Assembly: GCA_022539475.1 (NCBI GenBank)
Contig: VCMS01000076.1
Location: 1 to 64,000 of the forward strand
Direction: 5' to 3'
DNA length: 64,000 nt
Origin: Gracilaria domingensis
Taxonomy: Eukaryota > Rhodophyta > Florideophyceae > Gracilariales > Gracilariaceae
A program made the translations under genes and the position numbers. Below are positions 10,752 through 20,893 of the stretch, in pieces (position 1 is the stretch's first letter; each line of letters opens with the position of its first letter). A model generated the notes under the pieces. The model saw only the letters and a list, made by a program, of their open reading frames with translations. It searched no databases and was not told where the DNA came from.

Positions 10752-11393
10752 TTACAGCGATGCAATGACATCCTTCAAAGGTTCGAGCTCCTTAGGTGGG
10801 AGGAGATTGAACAGTTGCCCAAAGTACATAAAGTGGCGGAAACATGTACTAAGGTGAGCTTCTGCTCTGCATTCAACAATTTCATCAAGATGGGCGTGGA
10901 AGATATGCGCGTACACGCGAAACAGCCTGCGCATAATAGTCTTCACAATAGGCCGAAAGTTATCAGGGTACTTCGACTCTTCCATAGTAGGAAACAGTTC
11001 TTCATCAGAGAGCTTTTTGTCGACCCAATCCATGAGCAAGTCGATGTAGCGAGGCGCAGAGACTTTGATTGGATTCTTATAGCGATCGCTGTCTGCCCAG
11101 AGGTACTCGTACTTTGGAGAAGCGCTCATTATAGGGCAAGATTCCGGCGTACACTTGTCGCACATGCTGCCGTATATCAGATTAACTTGGTTGAAAAGAT
11201 CGACCACATTAACGCTTATCCAGTCGTTCACATCGTATCCATCTGGAACCTTTACGGCTTCCCGCAGATTGCCAGTATCGAGTGATGCTTTTAGTACCTC
11301 GTGCGCCAGTTTATGAACTTCGTACCGCGCATTAGACGCTTCTGTCCTTCGCCGCGGTTTGAAAGTCTTGTTTCGGTCGAATACTGAGAACAT
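10752..11393 (-). CDS. MOB1: MOB1-like kinase activator
   Basis: The protein has 213 residues, the usual MOB1 length. It begins MFSVFDRNKTFKPRRR, equivalent to the conserved MOB1 start, followed by the helical core (NLREAVKVP, DWISVNVVDLFNQVNLIYG). The zinc ligands are visible as C-x4-C in the CTPESC region and H-x4-H in the HIFHAH region. MOB1 binds and activates NDR/LATS kinases and acts in mitotic exit, cytokinesis and Hippo-type signalling. The longer in-frame extension upstream of 11393 does not resemble the family, so I start at 11393. It converges on the YqeH-like gene (140 bases between stops) and diverges from the small MIC13-like gene. Confidence 0.96.
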   Translation of the reverse strand: MFSVFDRNKTFKPRRRTEASNARYEVHKLAHEVLKASLDTGNLREAVKVPDGYDVNDWISVNVVDLFNQVNLIYGSMCDKCTPESCPIMSASPKYEYLWADSDRYKNPIKVSAPRYIDLLMDWVDKKLSDEELFPTMEESKYPDNFRPIVKTIMRRLFRVYAHIFHAHLDEIVECRAEAHLSTCFRHFMYFGQLFNLLPPKELEPLKDVIASL

Positions 11394-11750
11394 GTTGGTT
11401 GCTGAATCAAAGCTGTAGGAGCAGAAGCTGGTTATGGAAATGAAGAACAGAATACGTGGGTGAAGAGCGCGTGGAGGGTACGCGACGATGGTGCTGATGT
11501 GGAACCGGAAGCACACGCACCATCATAAGAGACTCGAAAGTAGGGCTGCACAGTCGGGCAAGGGAGTTGCCACGTATTCCAAGTGGCGAAGCGGAGAAGC
11601 ACGTGGACACGCATGCGCCTCAGATGCTGATCAATGCTGAACGCATCCACGGAATGATTGCTTCTTCATCGAGCTTCATCGCGCACGTCCTTGACCTGCC
11701 CTTCGTCGCTGGGCGCAACAGCTCCTTGCGCCTCCTTAACGAAGGGCGTC
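11394..11750. promoter_or_regulatory. Shared promoter region between MOB1 and the MIC13-like gene
   Basis: 357 bases separate two divergent start codons. No clear TATA box is seen. Both transcripts must start here. Confidence 0.5.
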
Positions 11751-12193
11751 ATGCGCGACGTCATCCTCTCCGGGACTGCAGGTTTCCTTTTTGCATGCGC
11801 TGGCGGCTTCGCGGTGCACCGATCCGTGTGGAAGTCAGCTAATGAGCAGGCAAAAGAGTTGGATGCCATTGTGGGTAACGTAGACAACTCTGGTGCCACT
11901 GCACAGAGTAGACAGCCGGTACGTTTTCTTTTTTTCCAGCGCATTTGGGTATTGATTCTCTTGTACTGCTCCCATTATACTAATCTTTTCCTGCCAATGC
12001 GCTGCAATAACCATCTGCGAAGACGGAATCATTTGAAAGCTTTGTAGCAAGAAGGTTCTGCCAGTGGTGGAACGATGGAGTGGATAATGTTCACCGTCGG
12101 TTGCTAAACTTCCCGCAAACTCTCGGTAGAATTGTTGACGATGTGAAAGACACCGCCTCAAGACCATCGAAGACTCCTGATTCTTCGCATTGA
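11751..12193 (+). CDS. Small single-TM protein with a WN-G motif, candidate MICOS subunit MIC13/MIC12 (spliced)
   Basis: Two exons, 11751-11918 and 12023-12193, rebuilt by eye. The intron starts GTACGT, has a TACTAAT branch-like site near 11977 and ends GAAG; phase 0 is kept and exon 2 is open to a TGA. The product has 112 residues: MRDVILSGTAGFLFACAGGF forms one short glycine-rich N-terminal membrane helix. A polar linker follows, then CQWWNDGVDNVHRRLLNFP and a charged tail. Length, the single N-terminal helix and a WN-x-G/x-V segment near the C-terminal third match what I recall of MIC13/QIL1 and yeast Mic12/Aim5. Those subunits bridge MICOS subcomplexes at mitochondrial crista junctions. 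The assignment is tentative; the gene itself is well supported by splice phase. Confidence 0.6.
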
Positions 12194-12927
12194 TGTATAC
12201 ACCCGTGCTCCGTGCTCCCTTCACGTGATCTTGTGCAAAGCACTGAGCGCTCGCATACCATCCCTGGCATCACTAATGACCATTTTGTCTTCGTAGTCTG
12301 TCGCGGCTCATTTAGACATCTATGCACGCCGCTCCGCACATCTGTCTGTTGCAGCCTCCTATTATGACGGGTAAACGAGATAAACTACAAGTATATGCGA
12401 GCTCTTCGTCACACCGTACAAACTCGTTTCAGCCAAAATGCAAATGTTCAATAAAAAAGAATACTCAATCCTAAATGTAACGTCGCCTACACTCCGCCTC
12501 AAGTTATAGAACCACATCGAACAGGAGGAAATCTCCGTTGTAAGTGGCACGAAACGAATCTTCGTTCAATCGCAGATGATACAAAGCAATGAGGATTTAT
12601 TCGTCGGTGATGTGCTAAAATCAATTCAACACTAAATAACAACGAATTGCAATCACTGAACCTTGCGCCAAGCGCACGAGTACGTACTTTCGGTACACTA
12701 CCGTCACCACCGTCATTTTAGTCCGACTTGGGTCGCGGTCGTTTTGTAATGAATCCTACGCTGATGATGATGCCAATGTGATCAAAGTCGCTTTATGAAG
12801 TACGGAAGATCCAATCATTTGAAAACGTTCAACGCTCCCATCCCTAGAAACTTTGAAGCTGATTTAACGTGGAGAACACTGTTTCTCTTTTGAAGCAAGG
12901 AAGCAGTATTGCATTGCAGATCGAACT
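12194..12927. other. Intergenic, nothing recognised
   Basis: A/T-leaning sequence of about 730 bases between two genes on the same strand. It should contain the 3' end of the MIC13-like transcript and the allantoinase promoter. No convincing frame or RNA was found. Confidence 0.5.
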
Positions 12928-14580
12928 ATGTTAGATGCTCGGCGAGCATTTCTTTGGCAAGGGGTTTTCACATGTGTTGTAGTGCCTGGGCTAGCCATAT
13001 TGTTTGGCTTCATTGCGCCCCACAATTTGATGACTGTAGGACTCTCACACCGTTTCTTACACGCTATCAACATGATTCAACTTCACAAACGGCCAACAGT
13101 CTTTCCAAATCCCCCATTCGCACTCTTTTCTACCCGCGTAGTTCTACCATCTCGTGTTATGAAGCCTGCTTATATTCTGATTTCATCGACTGGTGAAATC
13201 CATGAGACATTTCCATCCCTGGTGAAAACACCGTCGGAGTGGCGCAAAAACGTTGTCGATGTGTCCCCTTTAGTTATAATGCCTGGTTTGATTGACCCTC
13301 ACGTTCACATTAACGCTCCCGGGAGAGAAAACTGGGAAGGATTTGATCATGCTACCCGAGCGGCAGCTGCTGGCGGAACCACGACCGTTCTAGATATGCC
13401 ACTGAATAATGTTCCTTCAACTATTAATGCCGAAGCGCTAAAGAGAAAGACGGAAGCGTTCAGAACATCAAATCCAGTTATTGATGTAGGTTTTATTGGA
13501 GGAATTGTGCCCGGAAACAAGGAAAGTATTTCAGAATTGGTTGACGAAGGAGTGCTTGCGTTCAAGTCGTTTATGGTCGACTCGCAATCGGCCGATTTTC
13601 CACATGTAACAGAAGAGGATCTCAAAGCTGCTATACATGAACTGAATTCGATATTCTCAAAGCCGTCGTACGTCGGAAAACCAATCCCGTATATCCTTCA
13701 TGCCGAGCTTGATGACTTCAAGCCGAATACCGGCTCCAGGGCCTCGCAGCTGGATTCATATGATCATCAAAGCTATGATCACTTCGAAAGATCTCGACCA
13801 CACTCATGGGAAACGGGTGCTATCGATATTGCAAGTAAGCTGGTCAACAATACGAACATTCATATTCATATCGCTCATGTATCCTCTCATGAAGCAGCCG
13901 AACATATTTTGGAACTAAAGAACTCGCGGTCCTTCAAGGCAAAAATAACTGCTGAAACCTGCCCCCAATACCTTCTCTGGGCCAAAGAGAGTATCCCACC
14001 GGGTTCTACATTGCTGAAATGTGCGCCTCCGATTCGTTCAGTTACAAATCGAGAAAAGCTCCGTAGCTATTTGTTTTCCCCAAGGAGTGGCAACTTTGCT
14101 TTAGATTTTGTTGCTTCTGATCACTCTCCTTGCCCCCCGGAAATGAAGGAAACCAATCTGAACTTGACCCAGGCGTGGGGTGGAATCTCTGGGTTGCAAT
14201 ATCGTCTGCAAGGCACTTGGAGTGTGGCGAAGGAATTGAACATTAGCTTGGCCCATTTATCGCAGATCCTCTCTGAGAGACCTGCAATGGCGTTCGGACT
14301 TGGAGACAAAAAAGGATTTCTCAGACCAGGATTGGATGCAGACGTTGTCGTGTGGGATCCCGATTTCAAAGAAATTGTTGAAGAACAACATTGCTTGCAC
14401 CGTCACAAGCTCTCTCCTTTTCATGGTGTAGAACTTAAAGGTTCCGTAGTCTACACCTTACTGCGTGGGAAGCTTGTATACAATCGTGAACTGAATTTCT
14501 CCCCGTTTGGCACACTTTTTGGTCGCATTCTCAAGCGATCCAAAATCGATGGTAACATTACGCAGATGGAACTGTCATAG
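12928..14580 (+). CDS. ALN: Allantoinase
   Basis: The protein has 550 residues and belongs to the cyclic amidohydrolase (dihydroorotase-like) superfamily. It should hydrolyse allantoin to allantoate in purine/ureide breakdown. Visible hallmarks: the metal motif DPHVHINAPGRENWEGF, AAAAGGTTTVLDMP, the lysine to be carboxylated in AFKSFM, the metal histidines in LHAELDD and HIAHVSSHEA, the ETCPQYL block and the catalytic aspartate region SDHSPC. The first 60 residues carry a hydrophobic segment (VFTCVVVPGLAILFGF) like the membrane anchor or signal of plant allantoinases, which places it in the secretory system by analogy. All key metal ligands are present. The ATG at 12928 is in frame with the anchor and is preferred. 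Confidence 0.95.
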   Translation: MLDARRAFLWQGVFTCVVVPGLAILFGFIAPHNLMTVGLSHRFLHAINMIQLHKRPTVFPNPPFALFSTRVVLPSRVMKPAYILISSTGEIHETFPSLVKTPSEWRKNVVDVSPLVIMPGLIDPHVHINAPGRENWEGFDHATRAAAAGGTTTVLDMPLNNVPSTINAEALKRKTEAFRTSNPVIDVGFIGGIVPGNKESISELVDEGVLAFKSFMVDSQSADFPHVTEEDLKAAIHELNSIFSKPSYVGKPIPYILHAELDDFKPNTGSRASQLDSYDHQSYDHFERSRPHSWETGAIDIASKLVNNTNIHIHIAHVSSHEAAEHILELKNSRSFKAKITAETCPQYLLWAKESIPPGSTLLKCAPPIRSVTNREKLRSYLFSPRSGNFALDFVASDHSPCPPEMKETNLNLTQAWGGISGLQYRLQGTWSVAKELNISLAHLSQILSERPAMAFGLGDKKGFLRPGLDADVVVWDPDFKEIVEEQHCLHRHKLSPFHGVELKGSVVYTLLRGKLVYNRELNFSPFGTLFGRILKRSKIDGNITQMELS

Positions 14581-15588
14581 AGAATGGAATATATCCGGGA
14601 CTGTACGCCGTTGCTGTAAAATTTTCTCAACGATGAACTCATAGAATTCGAACAAAGCAGCTGAAGCAGCAAGATTGCTCCGGCTGGGAAGAAAGAGAAT
14701 ATTGTGAGCCCGTGATATTCACGAAGCTGCAGTACATGAAAGCAGTTCACGTTGATTTTATGTGAGATGAAATTATTCTCAGTGCCACAGCATTTATACC
14801 CTCACACTTTCCGCCTTCATTTATCACTTCTGTGTGAAACTGTTCCTATTCGCAAGAGGTACAGATGTCACAGCCCCTCCTGGTAATCTATCTCGGCCAG
14901 AAAAGTCTTGAGATGGAGAGGCTTACAGAGGAATGCATCGCAATCAAGAACATTTCCTCATCACTCATCTTGAAAAAGATGGGCAGCTCCATGAATTGAG
15001 AGGAAGGTAACGAAGCCTGTGATGGTACACAAATGATCTTATTTCAAGGCAATCAGTGCAATCCGGTAGTACCGTACTACTGTACCTTGATTCGTAGCGA
15101 ACAACGGGGAGTTCTATAAGCAGTCTGGCTACTATTCTTCCCACGACGCACGAATGTATCATTGTAATGATTACAGTCACTTGGATGCACTCGCTAACAC
15201 ACATCTCATATCTCTGCTTGGGCTGCGGAGAGTTTGCTTGCACTGATTGGAAAATGTACCTTCGGACCCCTGTCCTTGTTGATGGCTACGAAATGGAATT
15301 GTTGCGTGGGAGGCAGGCGGCCGCGTAGGCGAACGAATTTGGTACAGGCCCAAATCAGTTCTTTAATCTGAACTGAGTAGGTCGTTTCGAGCGCATGCAT
15401 CCTCTGTAAGCTGCAAGCAGCTTTAAGCGGAGAAGCATCCTCGTTTGCATCTGCCTGACTTGTATAAAAGCGCAAGGAGCAATCTCAACCTGGGACTTTT
15501 GCCTCATGTTAGAGTCTGATAAGAAAGTGGAGTTAAACTAGTTATTCTTTAAAGCGGACATTCACGAAGAAGTAACTCATTCTACAAA
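14581..15588. other. Intergenic, with a TATA box near its right end
   Basis: About 1 kb without a supported gene. Several short frames exist on both strands but none resembles a protein I know. The right end holds the TATA box of the heparinase-fold gene. Confidence 0.5.
15463..15470 (+). promoter_or_regulatory. TATA box of the heparinase-fold gene
   Basis: TATAAAAG within tgtataaaagcgc lies 126 bases upstream of the start codon at 15589. This is one of the clearest core promoters in the window. Confidence 0.6.
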
Positions 15589-18033
15589 ATGGGAGGTGTT
15601 TTATGCAAGGAGCAGCTATCTGGCTTCTGCAAGACTATTGAAGATGGGAAAAGTCAGAACAACTCTGGCTTGCCCTGGCATTCCGAAGTTGAAGTGGACT
15701 GGAATGGATGTCGTAGATTTCCGGCTCTCCCTCCCCCCGGCAATCATCCTCGTCTCTTTTTCACTGCAGAAGAGATTCCTGGGGTTTTAGCGAGGTTCAC
15801 GCATACGGAAATCGGTGATGAATTGAAAAGCGTACTAACAAATGTTAAGAAAGCATTTCTTAAACAGTTCTATGCGAAACTTGAGGATTTATCGAAAGAA
15901 GAAGTGGAGAAACCTTCCAAGGCAACTATAGAACAGTTTTTTACACCTGACGAGATTAGGAATGTTGGTTTTCTTGGAACTTACGTATCTGGTGTTCTGG
16001 ATGATGACGCCGAATTGATCCAGAAGGCAAGAAATAGTGTTCTGTTCTACGCAAAAGTGATACTTGAGTCCAAGAACCTCTCTGAGACAGAGGGCTTTGA
16101 TGAGAAACCTTTCAATGTTTGGAAGTCAGAGAGATGGGATCTTCACATTGGGTGGATGTTTGGTGGGTCAAGCTACGCACTTGTTTATGACCTTATGTTC
16201 AATATTTTGAACGAAGGTGAGAGAATTCTCATACGCAAAGCGATAACAACCGCCGTCAAAGGGAGAAGAAGTTGGGGTATGGACTGGCCTGGTAGAAGGA
16301 TTCAGAGTAACTGGGCTGCCTATCATGGAGATTTGCTTTCTCTCTGCGCAGTAGTCGAGGGAGAAGAAGGATTCGACCAAGAAGTGTACAATTCTTTTTC
16401 AGAGTTGATGGTGAACTTTTTGGACTATGCCGTTTATGATAGTGGCCATACGGTGGAAGATTTTTATGCTTTGAACTTAGGAATGCGAGAGGGTTCTATA
16501 AGTTTCTTAGTCATGGCTCGTAGAGGACATAACATTTTCAACCATCCACGTAAGTCATTGCAAAGTGCTATCGTGGTGAACGCGCACTATATTGCTCCGG
16601 AACTAACTTAACGTTCTTGTCCGCGAACAGACTACAAGCAAATATGGACCAACTGGATGCCTTTTGCCCTGGAGCCGCATTATTGTGGAAGGGTTTACGG
16701 AGGTTCGTCTGGCAATTTCTACGAGTACGTTTCACACTCACCTTATACATTCAACCAATAATGAGCTGACATGTTCAATTTGACGTTCTTCACTCCTCAA
16801 ATCTTAAGTTATCCTACCTCCGCTATTGTTGCCAAGTATATGTTTCCCAAGCACCCTGTGATTGACTATATATACAAACGCTACATGCCTCTTAATGGAA
16901 TGGACTTGGGGAAACTGAAGAAACTACAATCTAGGCTGGCTGTACTTGCTTTTTCACTGCCACCCTTGTCGTTAGATGTATCAGCTCCAGATATACGAGG
17001 GCTGAACTTACCATTGGACTTTTTCTGCCGCCCACGTGGGAAGGTCGTAATGAAATCTGACTGGACCGACCAAGCTTTGTGGTTTACTCTTGATGCTCGT
17101 CCGGATTGTTTTCTTATTGGTCATGATGTATGCTCCAGAGGTGCATTTGTTCTCAACGCTGATGGACGGGCTTGGGGTTTTTGTCCTGAATGGCACAAGT
17201 TTCGGGATTCTGATGACTATTCGCTTCCTCATATTGATGGTGTCGGGCAAAAGCACAAGGCCCCATTTGTGAAGCTCCTTGATTTCACTAGCGGTGGACC
17301 TAAGTATTCGTTTTCTTCTGCAGATTTGACCTACGCATATAACTGGACATGGACTTCATGGGCTAGCGAAACTTCAGATTTATCAGGCAGAGGATTTGAA
17401 TACGAACCCAACGACCCTGCTGATTTCGGCTTCAATGTGTGGTGGGCGCCACGGAAGTTGTACGGGGAACGCAACGTAGGTTTTCAAGGTTTGCATCAAT
17501 GGCGCCAAAGATTTGCGGAAGTAGATAAGGTTTACCGTAGTGTCCTGATGATTCGTTCTCCACGTCCCTACATCATCATTGTCGATGATGTTCAGAAGGA
17601 TGAAGAAGAACATACGTACTCATGGGCCATGACAACTCCCGATGACGTGCACCTCTTCTCTTTCGATGGCGCCAACGCGATTCTGTCAGAGACGGATGGT
17701 ATCGGTAGTACCTGTAGACGTTTTCTTGTCAAGAATCTGTCTAACTCAATCGAAAATCTGGAGTGCTCATTTAGGGAAGTTCCTAAATTACCTGAGTCAG
17801 CTCCTCGTGACCAGAAGGCTAGGCAGTTAGTCTTTAAGACTGTTTCGAAGGGGACACGGTTCATCTTTCTTTTGTGGAGCCTTCCAGCAGTGGATTCAAC
17901 GATGCCGACTGCAAAATGGATTGAGACGGACTCACTTTTGAGTGTTTCAGATGAAGAAAGCGGCAGAACCGAGACCATTCAGTTTTCTATTGGTGATACC
18001 GGAGAAACGGTCATGAGGCCCGTCGGATTGTGA
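15589..18033 (+). CDS. Heparinase II/III-fold protein, possible polysaccharide lyase (spliced)
   Basis: Three exons, 15589-16549, 16631-16724 and 16809-18033, with introns of 81 and 84 bases (GTAAGT...ACAG and GTACGT...TAAG). Phases 1 and 2 join perfectly and give 759 residues. The N-terminal half is alpha-helical (NHPRLFFTAEEIP, WDLHIGWMFGGSSYALVYDL, an alpha/alpha-toroid signature). The C-terminal half is a beta-sandwich of the heparinase II/III type (SDWTDQALWFTLDARPD, then HDVCSRGAFVLNADGRAWG). Such enzymes cleave uronic-acid polysaccharides such as heparin or alginate; which substrate applies here cannot be seen. No signal peptide is evident. Instead the start MGGVLCKEQ could be N-myristoylated at Gly2 and palmitoylated at Cys6, which would be unusual for a lyase. 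It converges on the IDH gene. Confidence 0.88.
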
Positions 18034-18353
18034 AGGAATGAAATTGAGATATCTTTAGTGTAGTGTAGTGTAGTTATACTTTCTGATCCGCTCCCTATCG
18101 CCTGAGCACCGGGTGTCGGTGAAATTGGTCATAGTGACTGCTCCATTAGTCCACGCAGTCCTCTAAAGAGTAGTTTTTTCCTATTGCGAATTCATATGAA
18201 AACGACTTCCAGCGATTAGTAAACTAGAGGGAAGAAATTGCTCCTTCTGTTCCTTTCGTAGGTCAAAAAAGTGTGCCCTTGTAGCAGCAAACATTCAAAC
18301 AGCTCGAGCTAATCTGGTCGATGGTAGAGCTAAACAAAATGAGTTGTTACACT
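18034..18353. other. Convergent intergenic region with short GTGTA repeat
   Basis: Shared 3' flank of the heparinase-fold and IDH genes. A short tandem of GTGTA/TAGTG units lies at about 18057-18076. Nothing else is seen. Confidence 0.6.
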
Positions 18354-19490
18354 CTAAGCCCTACTTTCATCCATCTTTCTAATGATTGCGTCTGTATACT
18401 CAGTGGTTGAAGAAGTGCCGCCGATATCGCCTGTCCGTACAGATCCTTCTCTCAAAACGCTGTGAACACTTCGCTCAATCAGGTCAGCTTCCGCTCGTAG
18501 ACTCATATGGCGCAACATCATCAAGGAACTCATAAGCATTGCCGTGGGGTTCGCCATGTTTTTTCCAGCAATATCTGGGGCGGTGCCGTGAACGGCTTCT
18601 GCCAACATGCATTGTGTTCCCATATTTCCTGATGGCGTGAGCCCTAAACCGCCAATTAAACCAGCACAAAGATCGGAGATAATATCACCATAGAGGTTCG
18701 GCATGACCATTACGTCCAAAAGACCTGGATTGGACACGAGTAGAGACGCAGCGTTATCGATGAGTAACGTTTGAAATTCTACATCAGAATTCTTGTGCTT
18801 CTCCGCCACCTCATTTGCGCATTCAAGGAATAAACCATCCGAAAGCTTCATGACAGAAGCCTTGTGCACAGCAGTAACTCTCTTGCGGTTGTTTTTGATA
18901 GCGTAGTCAAAGGCATATTCGCAAACACGCATGGAAGCATCGCGAGTAATAACTTTGAGACTTTCTACAACACCTGGATATACTGTGTGCTCCAGCCCAC
19001 TGTACTCTCCTTCCGTGTTTTCGCGAACAGTGACGACATCCACGTCTTTATAAAGCGTGTCAACGCCTGGCATTGAAACACAAGGTCGAACATTTGCGTA
19101 TAGACCAAGCTCTTTCCGAAGGGTGAGGTTAAGACTTCTATGACCCTTGCCGATGGGAGTTGCCATAGGACCCTTAAGCCCGAAACCATTCCGACGAACA
19201 GAATCAAGCGCTTCCTTGCTGATTAGGTCTTCGCCGGGTTTCGCAGCATGCACATCTATGACATGGGTATCCCATTTGATCGGTACGTCAGCTGCATCCA
19301 AAATGCGCTTGACAGATTCTGAGATCTCGGGGCCGATCCCATCGCCGGGGAAGAGAGTGACAGTGAATGGACCGGATGTTGAAGCAGTAGAAAATGTTGA
19401 GTCGTTGTAGGAGAGTCGAGGAGAATAGCGATTCAAAGCAGATCTGATGGCAGAAAAGCGTGATGAACCTCGCTGGAAAGCACGAATCAT
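18354..19490 (-). CDS. IDH3A: NAD-dependent isocitrate dehydrogenase, catalytic (alpha-type) subunit, mitochondrial
   Basis: The protein has 378 residues. It converts isocitrate to 2-oxoglutarate in the citric acid cycle. Visible blocks are the start of the fold [13 protein letters not shown], substrate-binding Arg/Ser region [33 protein letters not shown], the catalytic Lys region [11 protein letters not shown], metal Asp region [19 protein letters not shown] and the nucleotide block [18 protein letters not shown]. The order NTEGEYSG with a complete set of catalytic residues points to the catalytic alpha type and not a regulatory subunit. Residues 1-45 are Arg/Ser-rich without acids, a mitochondrial presequence. 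It diverges from the mL49 gene, so two mitochondrial proteins share one upstream region. Confidence 0.96.
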   Translation of the reverse strand: MIRAFQRGSSRFSAIRSALNRYSPRLSYNDSTFSTASTSGPFTVTLFPGDGIGPEISESVKRILDAADVPIKWDTHVIDVHAAKPGEDLISKEALDSVRRNGFGLKGPMATPIGKGHRSLNLTLRKELGLYANVRPCVSMPGVDTLYKDVDVVTVRENTEGEYSGLEHTVYPGVVESLKVITRDASMRVCEYAFDYAIKNNRKRVTAVHKASVMKLSDGLFLECANEVAEKHKNSDVEFQTLLIDNAASLLVSNPGLLDVMVMPNLYGDIISDLCAGLIGGLGLTPSGNMGTQCMLAEAVHGTAPDIAGKNMANPTAMLMSSLMMLRHMSLRAEADLIERSVHSVLREGSVRTGDIGGTSSTTEYTDAIIRKMDESRA

Positions 19491-20149
19491 GGCAGAAGAT
19501 TACAATTTTGCGGGAAACTAGGTGATCAGACTCGAGCGAAGTGCTTTGGTGCGCGGAGGCGGGCAACTGGATGTACGCACGAGATGGTCAAAGCTTCGTG
19601 AGACATGTATCGTCGGCATCTGTTGTTGAGGATGGGTCGTCGATCGGACGCATTGGTGGACGGGGCAGATGCAGTGCTTAGCCAGATCTGATTCGCAATG
19701 AGGACGTCCCAATCGGGACACGCCTTCTCCATGCACCTGTGCAGCGCAGCCTGTTACTCTGTACAGTGTTTTCGACAGCACTTGTGCCACAGGTCCGCTT
19801 GGATGCCACAGTATCACGTCAAGGAATAGATACAAATACCTTTGTAGAAAGCATACCAAGATCCCGTAGACCAGCAAACCTTCATCGTCTGCGAGCATCC
19901 TATCTACCTTCGGTAGTAGATACAGAGGTACTGCGAGAACGTTAGGATTGAATTCCGTTCACGACCAAAGACTCTCAAACGCTACTGCAATCTATCCAAG
20001 TTTTATCTTCTTTGGGGAAAATCAATTCAGATCTCTCGTTACCGTTGGCACCCCAACGCAAGCTGTGTTTTACGCTCAGGCAGCCTGTTTTTGTCAACGA
20101 ACAAGCGCTCCGCCTGTCTGCTACACTATTTACTGCTGATTCTAGCAGC
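19491..20149. promoter_or_regulatory. Shared upstream region of the IDH and mL49 genes
   Basis: About 660 bases between two divergent genes for mitochondrial proteins. Open frames here have no convincing starts or similarity. It should contain both promoters; no TATA box stands out. Confidence 0.5.
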
Positions 20150-20563
20150 ATGAGACTTAATTCGATGCGAATTCCTATCCGGCTGTTTAGTACTGCTGCT
20201 CACTTGCACCCCCGTCCGCCATGGACCCCTCCATCAACTTTGAAGTATGCATTGCGTGATATCGGAAAAGAAACCATAAAGCCTTCTGGTTGGTCACCTC
20301 CAATGGGTGGTACTGAGTGTCTGCCATTCAGCGTGTTTCGTACTCCAAAAGCAAAGCAGATTCCTGTCTACACCGATTACCGGAATGGTAGAACCCGATG
20401 TATGACCGTTGTTAGACGTTTTCGCGGCGATGCAAATGAACTTGCTGAAGAAATGTCGCGTATCTGTGATGATCGCCCGGTTACGATTCGTCCAGGAAGC
20501 GTTCAGGTCGTTGGCAACTATCGTGCAAGAGTTGAGGAATGGCTTCTACGCCTGGGATTTTAA
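20150..20563 (+). CDS. MRPL49: Mitochondrial large ribosomal subunit protein mL49 (Img2 domain)
   Basis: The protein has 137 residues. The C-terminal 85 fit the Img2/mL49 domain: LPFSVFRTPKAKQIPVYTDY, then RTRCMTVVRRFRGDANEL, and the closing VVGNYRARVEEWLLRLGF. Those are the family's RT..K.LPVY, T.IR.I.GD and V.G......WL...GF positions. Residues 1-25 (MRLNSMRIPIRLFSTAAH) are a typical mitochondrial presequence ending in RLFSTA. The in-frame sequence upstream of 20150 has no ATG. mL49 is a mitochondria-specific protein of the large ribosomal subunit. The gene converges on DHS. Confidence 0.88.
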   Translation: MRLNSMRIPIRLFSTAAHLHPRPPWTPPSTLKYALRDIGKETIKPSGWSPPMGGTECLPFSVFRTPKAKQIPVYTDYRNGRTRCMTVVRRFRGDANELAEEMSRICDDRPVTIRPGSVQVVGNYRARVEEWLLRLGF

Positions 20564-20893
20564 ATTCTAGCAAGCGAGCGAGCGCTACTGTACATTGACA
20601 TAAAAAGTAAAGCCGTGAATGAGCTACACAAAGGCTTCACTCTTCCAGCAACCCAAGGTTCATGCGTTGCCGAATGCATGTCCGGAGAATAAACTGATTT
20701 CACTACACAGCGTATTGCCCGTCTTGTGTACTTTCATGATTGACAGTTGGTGCGTCTTGGAAGTTAAAAAAGAAACGATAATCCCCATGAAGATAGTGAC
20801 ATCCTTGTCTGCAGGGCAGAACATTGTGGCAAGCTAACCACGGACTGCATCATATCAAAACAGTAGATACAAGAAACAGCGAAGGGTTCTTCC
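20564..20893. other. Convergent intergenic region between the mL49 and DHS genes
   Basis: 330 bases holding the two 3' flanks. An AATAAA hexamer at 20689 could serve as poly(A) signal of the mL49 transcript. No gene is seen. Confidence 0.5.

Noticed and set aside
11919-11940. A 22-base intron (GTACGT...CCAG) in the MIC13-like gene
   Set aside because: Far too short and gives a poor product; the site at 12021-12022, about 40 bases after a TACTAAT-like branch point, keeps phase 0 and a sensible protein.
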